Origin: Novosphingobium sp.
GTDB taxonomy: Bacteria > Pseudomonadota > Alphaproteobacteria > Sphingomonadales > Sphingomonadaceae
NCBI GenBank assembly: GCA_028697875.1
Contig: JAQVEQ010000121.1
Coordinates: 1-8,750 of the forward strand
Length of the DNA: 8,750 bases
Direction of reading: 5' to 3'
Shown here in pieces: positions 1 through 5,420 of this stretch; the first letter of the stretch is position 1, and the number at the start of each line of letters is the position of its first letter. Position numbers and translations under genes: made by a program. The notes beneath the pieces are model-generated. The model had not been told where the DNA came from. It saw only the letters and a list, made by a program, of their open reading frames with translations, and did not search any database.

Positions 1-84
1 CAGCGGCTGGGCTGGCAGGTGCATCACTTCCAGAATGCGGACGCGCTCGAAGCGGACTTTGCGGCGCGCGGCCTGCTTGGCTGA
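1..84 (+). CDS. C-terminal end of a gene, probably HAD-superfamily hydrolase (partial)
   Basis: Only the last 27 codons are present, read in frame 1 and ending in TGA at 82-84. The tail reads QRLGWQVHHFQNADALEADF and then ends in a GLL-type terminus. This pattern of an Arg-Leu-Gly-Trp stretch, a short beta strand ending in HHF, then an Ala-Leu-Glu helix and a terminal GLL resembles the extreme C-terminus of HAD subfamily IA phosphatases, where the last strand and helix follow the DDxxxN motif. The catalytic motifs lie outside the window, so the assignment rests on this tail alone and is tentative. The gene converges on comM with only 9 bases between the two stop codons, which leaves no room for a separate terminator hairpin between them. 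Confidence 0.5.
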   Translation, partial: QRLGWQVHHFQNADALEADFAARGLLG

Positions 85-93
85 TCCGGCCGG

Positions 94-1602
94 CTAGGCC
101 CTTGGCGGCTGGCGGCGGTAACTCAAGGCTTCGGCGACATGGATCCGGCCGACCCGCTCGGCTCCGGCAAGGTCGGCGATCGTCCGCGCGACACGCAGCA
201 CCCTGGTATAGCCGCGTGCGGAAAGGCGCATCGTCTCGGCCGCCTGCATCAACAACATGCGGCCCGCCTCGTCCGGCGTGGCGTGGGTTTCCAGCGCTTC
301 GCCGTCCAGTTCGGCGTTGGAGCGCATGGCCGTGCCGGCGAGCCGCCCGGTCTGGATTGCCCGCGCGGCCGCCACGCGGGCGGCAACTTCGGCGCTGCCT
401 TCGCTGGGCGGGGGCAGGGCGAGATCGGCGGCGCTGACGGGATCGACTTCGACATGGAGGTCGATCCGGTCGAGCAGCGGGCCGCTGACCTTGGACTGGT
501 AATCGGCGGCACAGCGCGGCGCGCGGCTGCAAGCGAGTGCCGGGTCGCCCAGGTGTCCGCAGCGGCATGGGTTCATTGCCGCCACCAGCTGGACACGCGC
601 GGGATAGGTCACGTGGGCATTGGCCCGTGCCACATCGACTTTGCCGGTTTCGAGCGGCTGGCGCAGCGAATCGAGTACCGCGCGCTGGAATTCGGGCAAT
701 TCGTCGAGGAACAGGACGCCGAGGTGCGCCATGGAGACTTCGCCCGGGCGCACGCGCAGGCCGCCGCCGGTCAAGGCCGCCATCGAGGCCGAATGGTGCG
801 GCGCGCGGAACGGGCGGGTGCGGCTGATCCGTCCGCCTTCGAGCGTGCCCGCGACCGAGGCGACCATCGAGACTTCCAGCGCTTCGGCCGGGGTCAGTTG
901 AGGCAGCACGCCGGGAAGACAGGCGGCCATCAGGCTCTTGCCCGCGCCGGGCGGGCCGATCATCAGCAGGTTGTGCCCGCCTGCCGCCGCGATTTCCAGG
1001 GCACGCTTGGCCACTTCCTGCCCCTTGACCTGCCTGAGGTCCGGCCCCGGCGCCGCGGCTTCCACTTCGCCGGGCTGCGGATCGGGCAGGCGCTGGGTCC
1101 CTTTCAGGTGGTTGAGGAGGCTGACGAGATCGGGCGCGGCGCAGACGGGGATGCCGCTGGCCCAGCGCGCTTCCGCCCCTTGCGCGGCCGGGCAGATCAG
1201 CCCTTTCTCCCGTTCGCTGGCATGGAGCGCGGCCAAGAGGACGCCGGGCGAAGGGACGATTCGCCCGTCCAGCGCCAGTTCGCCCACCGCCACCCAGTCG
1301 GCCAGTTGCTCTGCATCGGTCACGCCCATCGCGGCAAGCAGGGCAAGGGCGATCGGCAAGTCGTAATGCGAGCCTTCCTTGGGCAGGTCGGCCGGAGACA
1401 GGTTGATCGTGATCCGTTTGGGCGGGAGGGAGAGGCCCATGGCTGCCAGCGCGGCCTGCACCCGCTCGCGGCTTTCGCCCACGGCCTTGTCCGGCAGGCC
1501 GACGATGGCGAAGCGCGGCATGCCCGGCGCGACCTGGCACTGCACTTCGACGGCGCGCGCCTCCAGCCCGAGATAGGCCACGGTCGATACGAGTGCCACC
1601 AC
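94..1602 (-). CDS. comM: ComM/YifB family Mg-chelatase-like AAA+ ATPase
   Basis: ComM is a hexameric branch-migration helicase. In naturally competent bacteria it promotes integration of incoming single-stranded DNA into the chromosome. The 502-residue protein matches the family's usual length of about 500. It has the N-terminal domain opening VALVSTVAYLGLEA, a Walker A GPPGAGKS at about 216-223, a Walker B VLFLDE at about 296-301, and a cysteine cluster (Cys346, 348, 358 and 364) within the NPCRCGHLG region. LLDRID follows at about 376-381, then the Mg-chelatase C-terminal helical domain. The frame stays open upstream to 1914, but homology begins at the GTG at 1602, which has a GGGGGA ribosome site 10 nt upstream, so I chose this start. 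It is divergent from the exported protein gene and convergent with the gene at 1-84. ComM is found in many species not known to be competent, so it does not by itself prove transformation. Confidence 0.95.
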   Translation of the reverse strand: MVALVSTVAYLGLEARAVEVQCQVAPGMPRFAIVGLPDKAVGESRERVQAALAAMGLSLPPKRITINLSPADLPKEGSHYDLPIALALLAAMGVTDAEQLADWVAVGELALDGRIVPSPGVLLAALHASEREKGLICPAAQGAEARWASGIPVCAAPDLVSLLNHLKGTQRLPDPQPGEVEAAAPGPDLRQVKGQEVAKRALEIAAAGGHNLLMIGPPGAGKSLMAACLPGVLPQLTPAEALEVSMVASVAGTLEGGRISRTRPFRAPHHSASMAALTGGGLRVRPGEVSMAHLGVLFLDELPEFQRAVLDSLRQPLETGKVDVARANAHVTYPARVQLVAAMNPCRCGHLGDPALACSRAPRCAADYQSKVSGPLLDRIDLHVEVDPVSAADLALPPPSEGSAEVAARVAAARAIQTGRLAGTAMRSNAELDGEALETHATPDEAGRMLLMQAAETMRLSARGYTRVLRVARTIADLAGAERVGRIHVAEALSYRRQPPRA

Positions 1603-1636
1603 TGCCGCGAATTCCCCCAAGTCCCTGAACCTGCAA

Positions 1637-1664
1637 AGGATAGCGTCCGGCGGCGCAGTGTCGA
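1637..1664 (-). promoter_or_regulatory. Candidate promoter of comM
   Basis: On the minus strand, TCGACA (1664-1659, five of six bases of the sigma70 -35 consensus) is followed after 16 nt by TATCCT (1642-1637). TATCCT is preceded by GC, giving the GCTATCCT form common in alphaproteobacterial -10 regions. The predicted transcript would begin near 1630, about 28 nt before the GTG start, and would include the GGGGGA ribosome site. This is assigned by eye, without a score. Confidence 0.4.
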
Positions 1665-1722
1665 GGGGCGGGGACGGGATATCCGGTCCATTGCGGAAAC
1701 TACGGTGAATTTCCCGGCAACC

Positions 1723-1738
1723 CTTTCCATTGGGAAAG
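1723..1738. repeat. Perfect 6-bp inverted repeat upstream of the exported ClpP-fold gene
   Basis: CTTTCC and GGAAAG are separated by ATTG, in the comM/COG3904-like divergent spacer, 30 nt before the ATG at 1769. It could be a small operator or a hairpin in the 5' leader. No T-run follows, so it is not an intrinsic terminator. I found no convincing -35/-10 pair for the plus-strand gene around it. Confidence 0.4.
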
Positions 1739-1768
1739 AAGCAGGCGGACCGGGCGCAATCGTGCACC

Positions 1769-2518
1769 ATGCGCGCAGGTCTTGCCTTTGTTCTGCCTCT
1801 CGCGGCCTTGCTGGCGGCGCCCGCCGCCGCGCAAGTGGCGGACGGCGCATATGCGGGCGGCGCGGTAGCGGAACGGTTCGTGCATGCCCCGCCCGCACCG
1901 ATTCCGGCGGGCATCGCCGCCTACGGCCCTTTCCGGGTGATCGATCCGGCCCGCGCCGCGCTGGTGGACGTGACGGACGAACGCACTCCAGCGCAGTTCG
2001 CGGCCATGCTGCGCGACTATCCCGGCCTCGCCATGCTCGAGATGGTCGATTGCCCCGGCACTTACGACGACCGGGCGAATCTGCGCCTCGGGCGGATGAT
2101 TCGCGCCGCGGGCATCGCGACTTATGTGCCGAGCGGCGGCTCGGTCCGTTCGGGCGGGGTGGAACTGTTCCTGGCCGGGGCCGAACGGCTGGTGGACGAC
2201 GGCGCGGAATTCGCCGTCCATGCCTGGTCCGACGAGGACGGGCTGGAAGCCAGCGATTATGCCGTTACTGCGCCGGAAAATCATAAGTATTTGATTTATT
2301 ATAGAGAAATGGGGATGGATGGGCCGGCCGCGCAAGCGTTCTACGCCATGACCAATTCGGTGCCTTTCGGCGGCGCGCGTTGGTTCGGTGCTGCCGAGAT
2401 GCGGCGGTGGCTGGGTCAGGAGACCGCCTCGCCGCCGCCGCAACCGGCCCCGGCGTCCGCGCCAAAGCTGGCCTATCTCGCGCTGCCCTATCTTGACTTA
2501 GGCGCCGGGCTCCATTAA
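1769..2518 (+). CDS. Exported ClpP/crotonase-fold protein (COG3904-like), function unknown
   Basis: The 249-residue product starts at ATG 1769, which is followed directly by a signal peptide (MRAGLAFVLPLAALLAAPAAA, cleavage likely near AQ at 21-22), so it is probably periplasmic. An in-frame TTG at 1730 would put 13 polar residues before the signal and is less likely. The core follows the pattern of COG3904 periplasmic proteins with a ClpP-like fold. A strand ends in DCPGT (94-98) where relatives have SPGG, then come RLGRMIRAAGIATYVP (106-121), a candidate nucleophile Ser128 in VRSGG, LFLAGAERLV, and a candidate His151 in FAVHAW. The REMGMDG and RWFGAAEMRRWL segments match the C-terminal helices. 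The end (about 220-249) is Pro/Ala-rich. Proteolytic activity is not shown. Residues 171-184 are encoded by an oddly AT-rich patch. The ribosome site is weak. Confidence 0.8.
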   Translation: MRAGLAFVLPLAALLAAPAAAQVADGAYAGGAVAERFVHAPPAPIPAGIAAYGPFRVIDPARAALVDVTDERTPAQFAAMLRDYPGLAMLEMVDCPGTYDDRANLRLGRMIRAAGIATYVPSGGSVRSGGVELFLAGAERLVDDGAEFAVHAWSDEDGLEASDYAVTAPENHKYLIYYREMGMDGPAAQAFYAMTNSVPFGGARWFGAAEMRRWLGQETASPPPQPAPASAPKLAYLALPYLDLGAGLH

Positions 2519-2521
2519 CCG
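2493..2521 (+). promoter_or_regulatory. Candidate promoter of the rpmH operon
   Basis: TTGACT (2493-2498) matches five of six bases of the -35 consensus. Exactly 17 nt later is TAACCG (2516-2521), a weaker -10 that overlaps the TAA stop of the upstream gene (2516-2518). I saw no better pair between the terminator at 2539-2564 and rpmH. If used, transcription would start near 2528 and give a leader of about 84 nt that contains both the terminator hairpin and the second stem-loop. Assigned by eye. Confidence 0.45.
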
Positions 2522-2538
2522 CGCGCTCCAAGAAGACA

Positions 2539-2564
2539 GCCGCCTCTCGCGGGCGGCCTTTTTT
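2539..2564 (+). terminator. Intrinsic terminator between the exported-protein gene and rpmH
   Basis: A perfect GC stem, GCCGCC (2539-2544) with GGCGGC (2552-2557), encloses the 7-nt loop TCTCGCG. One C follows, and then six Ts (2559-2564). It lies 21 nt after the upstream stop codon and 47 nt before the rpmH ATG. The simplest reading is the terminator of the upstream gene. If the promoter at 2493-2521 is real, it would instead sit inside the rpmH leader. Confidence 0.85.
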
Positions 2565-2569
2565 GTTCG

Positions 2570-2585
2570 TGCCGGAAAGCCGGCA
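2570..2585 (+). other. Stem-loop in the rpmH 5' region
   Basis: TGCCGG (2570-2575) and CCGGCA (2580-2585) form a perfect 6-bp stem with loop AAAG. It follows the terminator T-run after 5 nt and ends 14 nt before the start of the rpmH ribosome site. No T-run follows, so it is not a terminator. It may stabilise the 5' end of the rpmH mRNA or take part in leader control. Confidence 0.5.
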
Positions 2586-2611
2586 TCATTGGATTATTCG
2601 AGGGTTTCACG

Positions 2612-2746
2612 ATGAAGCGCACTTTCCAGCCCAGCAATCTCGTGCGCAAGCGGCGTCACGGTTTCCGCGCCCGCAAGGCGACTGTCGGCGGCCGCAATGT
2701 CCTGCGTGCCCGCCGCGCCCGCGGCCGCAAGAAGCTGAGCGCCTGA
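2612..2746 (+). CDS. rpmH: 50S ribosomal protein L34
   Basis: L34 is a small basic protein of the large ribosomal subunit that binds 23S rRNA. The 44-residue product is the usual length in alphaproteobacteria. It carries the family pattern almost throughout: MKRTFQPSNLVRKRRHGF at the N-terminus, then a GRNVLRARRARGRKKLSA end. A GAGGG ribosome site (2600-2604) lies 7 nt before the ATG. It is the first gene of the conserved rpmH-rnpA-yidD-yidC-yihA cluster. The downstream spacer to rnpA is 182 nt and carries a large inverted repeat, which may allow L34 to be made in much greater amount than RnpA (inference). Confidence 0.98.
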   Translation: MKRTFQPSNLVRKRRHGFRARKATVGGRNVLRARRARGRKKLSA

Positions 2747-2764
2747 GGCTTGCGCCGACCGAAT

Positions 2765-2780
2765 CGGGCCCCGGCCCGGT
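2765..2780 (+). other. Weak GC hairpin just after rpmH
   Basis: ATCGGG (2763-2768) can pair with CCCGGT (2775-2780), including one T-G wobble, around the loop CCCCGG. Only three Ts (2780-2782) follow. It could be a poor terminator or a pause site at the end of rpmH, but in such GC-rich sequence it may be chance. Confidence 0.25.
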
Positions 2781-2793
2781 TTGCGTAAGGCTT

Positions 2794-2861
2794 CCAGCCC
2801 GCTCCTCCATCCGGCTCCGCAGGCACGGCCTGGGCGGGAACCGGGCGGAGGAGCGGGCTGG
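2794..2861. repeat. Large inverted repeat (21-bp arms) between rpmH and rnpA
   Basis: The arms are 2794-2814 and 2841-2861. The outer 15 bp are perfectly complementary (CCAGCCCGCTCCTCC against GGAGGAGCGGGCTGG). The inner 6 bp contain one A-C mismatch and one T-G wobble. The 26-nt loop (2815-2840) can itself fold through AGGC-ACG-GCCT (2821-2831). No T-run follows on either strand, so it is not an ordinary intrinsic terminator. The likely roles are an mRNA stability or processing element, or a dispersed palindromic repeat; the sequence cannot decide between them. Confidence 0.85.
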
Positions 2862-2896
2862 TCCCGTTTCTGGCCGCGGCTTCCCGCGCTTTCGGG

Positions 2897-2912
2897 GCGC
2901 AGCCCTTTGCGC
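2897..2912 (+). other. Small hairpin just upstream of rnpA
   Basis: GCGCA (2897-2901) pairs with TGCGC (2908-2912) around GCCCTT, ending 16 nt before the rnpA ATG, where a ribosome site would be expected. No clear Shine-Dalgarno sequence is visible there. It may modulate rnpA translation, but the stem is short. Confidence 0.3.
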
Positions 2913-2928
2913 TAACGACGCACCCATC

Positions 2929-3327
2929 ATGCCGCCGGAACTCACCACTCTGACCCGCCGCGCGGATTTCCTTGCCGCCAACAAGGGGCTGCGCGTCGCG
3001 CGTCCCGGCTTCGTCCTGCTCGCCCGTCCGAATCAGGGGCTTGGCAAGCGCTACGGGATCACGGTGACGAAGCGGATCGGCAATGCCGTGGTTCGCAACC
3101 GCATGAAGCGCCGCTTTCGCGCGCTGCTGCGCGAAAAACTGCCGGCCGAAGGCCTGCCCGACCACGATCATGTGCTGATCGGCCGCGAAGGCGGGATCGA
3201 ACGCGATTTCGGCCTCCTGCGCGAGGAGCTCGGCGCGGCGCTGTCCCGGGCGGCGGCGGGCAAGGGCGATCCCCCCCGCAAGAGGCGCGGCAAGAGCGGT
3301 AAGAGCGACAAGGGGGGCGGCCGGTGA
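2929..3327 (+). CDS. rnpA: Ribonuclease P protein component
   Basis: RnpA is the protein cofactor of RNase P, which trims the 5' leader of precursor tRNAs together with the catalytic RNA. The 132-residue protein has the N-terminal LTRRADFLAANKGLRVARPGF region, the strand RYGITVTKRIGNAVVRNR (41-58) holding the RNR signature, and MKRRFRALLRE (59-69), the basic helix that contacts the RNA. The C-terminus (about 115-132) is an extra Lys/Arg/Gly-rich tail. I chose the ATG at 2929 because recognisable homology begins just after it. The frame stays open upstream to 2563, through rpmH, and no good ribosome site precedes 2929, so the start is less certain than the identity. The stop overlaps the yidD start (GTGA). 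Confidence 0.95.
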   Translation: MPPELTTLTRRADFLAANKGLRVARPGFVLLARPNQGLGKRYGITVTKRIGNAVVRNRMKRRFRALLREKLPAEGLPDHDHVLIGREGGIERDFGLLREELGAALSRAAAGKGDPPRKRRGKSGKSDKGGGR

Positions 3328-3533
3328 AACATGTCCTGATCCTGATCGCGCGGGCCTGGCAACTGGGCCCTTCGCGCATCTTGCCCCCGACGTGCCGCTA
3401 TGCGCCGTCGTGCAGCGAATACGCCATCCAGGCCCTGAACAAGCACGGTGCAATCAAGGGTGGATGGCTTGCGCTTAAGCGTCTATTGCGCTGCCACCCA
3501 TGGGGGGGACACGGATACGATCCGGTGCCCTGA
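3324..3533 (+). CDS. yidD: Membrane protein insertion efficiency factor YidD
   Basis: YidD is a small inner-membrane-associated protein that assists YidC-dependent insertion of membrane proteins. The 69-residue product is near the family's usual 70-85. It carries the family signature CRYAPSCSEYAIQALNKHG (24-42) and RCHPWGGHGYDPVP (56-69), with conserved Cys24, Cys30 and Cys57. The N-terminal MKHVLILIARAWQLG forms the amphipathic membrane-binding helix. The start is GTG at 3324, overlapping the rnpA stop by four bases (GTGA). A strong AGGGGGG ribosome site (3311-3317) lies 6 nt upstream inside rnpA. Translation is therefore probably coupled to rnpA. Confidence 0.96.
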   Translation: MKHVLILIARAWQLGPSRILPPTCRYAPSCSEYAIQALNKHGAIKGGWLALKRLLRCHPWGGHGYDPVP

Positions 3534-3577
3534 GGCAGAATATTCGAAGCCCGGCGGGCGGAACGAAATCGAGAATT

Positions 3578-3582
3578 AGGGA
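3578..3582 (+). promoter_or_regulatory. Ribosome binding site that fixes the yidC start
   Basis: AGGGA lies 7 nt before the TTG codon at 3590. It is the only good Shine-Dalgarno match in the yidD-yidC spacer and supports TTG as the initiation codon. Confidence 0.6.
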
Positions 3583-3589
3583 TCACAAG

Positions 3590-5401
3590 TTGAGCAACCA
3601 GCGAAACATCGTACTGGCCGTAGCTCTGTCCATGCTGCTGCTGCTGGGGTGGGAATATGCAACGAGCTGGTTCTACCCGCAGCCGGCCAAGCCGGTGGCG
3701 GAACAGCAGGTCGCCGACAAGCTCGGTTCCGCCGCGGACACTACCACGCCCGAGGAGCCCAAGCCGGCCAAGCGCACGCGCGAAGGCGGTTTGCAGGACG
3801 CGGCCGACATCGCCGCCGAACAGCTCGACCTGGCCGCCGATCTCGCTTCCCCGGCGCGCGTCCCGATCGCGGCCCCGAGCCTGACCGGTTCGATCAACCT
3901 GACCGGCGCGGCGATCGACGACCTGACGCTCAACGATTTCCGCCAGACGGTCGCGAAGGACAGCGGCCCGGTCCGCCTGTTCTCCCCGGCCGGAACGCCG
4001 GCGCAGTACTTCGCCCAGTTCGGCTGGGTCGCGGGCGAAGGCGGCGATTCGGCGGCACTGCCGGGCGCGGATACCCGCTGGCAGGTCGAAGGCGAGCGGC
4101 TGACGCCGGACAGCCCGGTCACGCTGCATTGGGCCAACGGGCAGGGCCAGACCTTCTCGATCCGTTTCGAAATCGACCGCGACTATCTCGTCACGGCGAC
4201 GCAGACGGTCGCCAATACCGGCAGTACCCCGTTCGTCGCGCGGCCTTTCGCGCTGGTCAACCGGACCGACAAGACGGCCAGCACCGACACCTGGAATGTC
4301 CATTCCGGCCCGATCGGGGCGTTCGACGGCTCGGTCGATTTCGGCAACAACTACAAGGACGTGCTCAAGAAGGGGACGGTTTCGCCGGGCGGCCGCGCCG
4401 ACTGGATCGGCTTTACCGATATCTACTGGCTGTCCGCCCTGGTGCCGCAGGACGGCGCCACCCCCTCCACGGATTTCCGTTCGCTGGGCAACAGGCTCTA
4501 CCGGGCCGACCTGATCTACCAGCCGGTGACGGTGCCGGCTGGCAAGCAGGCCACGCGTACCACGCGCCTGTTCGCCGGCGCCAAGGAAAGCGCCGTGCTC
4601 GACAAGTACGAAGGGCAGGGCATCGCCAATTTCGGCCTCGCCATCGACTGGGGCTGGTTCCGCTGGTTCGAACGGCCGATCTTCCTCCTGCTCGACAAGC
4701 TGTTCGGCCTGACCGGCAATTTCGGCGTGGCGATCATCCTGCTGACAGTGATCATTCGCGGCATCATGTTCCCGGTCGCGCAGAAGCAGTTCGCCTCGAT
4801 GGCCGGGATGCGCGCGATCCAGCCGAAGCTGAAAGCGTTGCAGGAACGCTACAAGGAAGACCGGCCCAAGCTCCAGCAGGAGACGATGGCGCTCTACAAG
4901 CAGGAAGGCGTGAACCCGCTGGCGGGCTGCCTGCCGATCCTGATCCAGATCCCGATCTTCTTCGCGCTCTACAAAACGTTGATCCTGACGATCGAAATGC
5001 GCCACCAGCCTTTCGCGCTGTGGATCAAGGACCTGTCGGCGCCCGATCCGCTGCATATCCTGAACCTGTTCGGCATGCTGCCGTTCGATCCGCCCAGCTT
5101 CCTGGCGATCGGGCCGCTCGCGCTGCTGCTGGGCGTGACCATGTTCTTCCAGTTCCGGCTCAATCCGGTGGCGATGGACCCGGTGCAGCAGCAGATGTTC
5201 GCCGTCATGCCCTGGGTCATGATGTTCGTGATGGCGCCTTTCGCCGCGGGCCTGCTGATCTACTGGATCATTTCCAACGTGCTGACCATCGCGCAGCAGC
5301 AGTTCCTTTACAGCCGCCATCCGCAGCTCAAGGAACAGGCGGCCAAGGACAAGGCCGACATGGCGAAGAAGCACGCGGCGAAGAAGGATTCGGGCCGCTA
5401 A
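3590..5401 (+). CDS. yidC: Membrane protein insertase YidC
   Basis: YidC inserts and folds inner-membrane proteins, alone or with SecYEG. The 603-residue product is typical for Gram-negative YidC. The N-terminal SNQRNIVLAVALSMLLLLGW (2-21) is the first membrane segment. A charged Ala/Pro linker follows, then the large periplasmic beta domain (about 90-340). The insertase core begins with NFGVAIILLTVIIRG (377-391), whose Arg390 is the groove arginine. It continues with the cytoplasmic hairpin (about 395-440, MRAIQPKLKALQERYKED), GCLPILIQIPIFFALY (446-461) and further segments near 505-520 and 540-570. The tail (580-603) is Lys-rich, as in YidCs that touch ribosomes. I chose TTG at 3590 because relatives begin with (M)xNQRN and AGGGA precedes it; an in-frame start at 3500 would lie inside yidD. 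Confidence 0.96.
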   Translation: MSNQRNIVLAVALSMLLLLGWEYATSWFYPQPAKPVAEQQVADKLGSAADTTTPEEPKPAKRTREGGLQDAADIAAEQLDLAADLASPARVPIAAPSLTGSINLTGAAIDDLTLNDFRQTVAKDSGPVRLFSPAGTPAQYFAQFGWVAGEGGDSAALPGADTRWQVEGERLTPDSPVTLHWANGQGQTFSIRFEIDRDYLVTATQTVANTGSTPFVARPFALVNRTDKTASTDTWNVHSGPIGAFDGSVDFGNNYKDVLKKGTVSPGGRADWIGFTDIYWLSALVPQDGATPSTDFRSLGNRLYRADLIYQPVTVPAGKQATRTTRLFAGAKESAVLDKYEGQGIANFGLAIDWGWFRWFERPIFLLLDKLFGLTGNFGVAIILLTVIIRGIMFPVAQKQFASMAGMRAIQPKLKALQERYKEDRPKLQQETMALYKQEGVNPLAGCLPILIQIPIFFALYKTLILTIEMRHQPFALWIKDLSAPDPLHILNLFGMLPFDPPSFLAIGPLALLLGVTMFFQFRLNPVAMDPVQQQMFAVMPWVMMFVMAPFAAGLLIYWIISNVLTIAQQQFLYSRHPQLKEQAAKDKADMAKKHAAKKDSGR

Positions 5402-5420
5402 GGCCCGCTTCGGACGCGGC

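Noticed and set aside
70..100. Hairpin between the convergent gene ends (GGCCT/AGGCC with CCGGCCGG between)
   Set aside because: Pairing is interrupted by several mismatches and there is no T-run on either strand.
1603..1914. N-terminal extension of ComM by 104 residues
   Set aside because: The extra part is low-complexity with no family similarity, overlaps the divergent gene, and removal leaves the family's normal length and start.
139..2286. Very long plus-strand open frame (715 codons) opposite comM
   Set aside because: It lies antisense to the full conserved comM sequence and has no recognisable domain; it follows from the GC-rich codon pattern.
2291..2304. TTGATT and TATAG-like boxes in the AT-rich patch as a promoter
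   Set aside because: The boxes are almost adjacent instead of about 17 nt apart, and no -35 match lies at the correct distance upstream of TATTAT.
2519..2928. Chromosomal origin next to rpmH
   Set aside because: rpmH adjoins dnaA and oriC in many bacteria, but no dnaA, DnaA boxes or AT-rich unwinding region is visible, and in alphaproteobacteria this cluster is commonly away from the origin.
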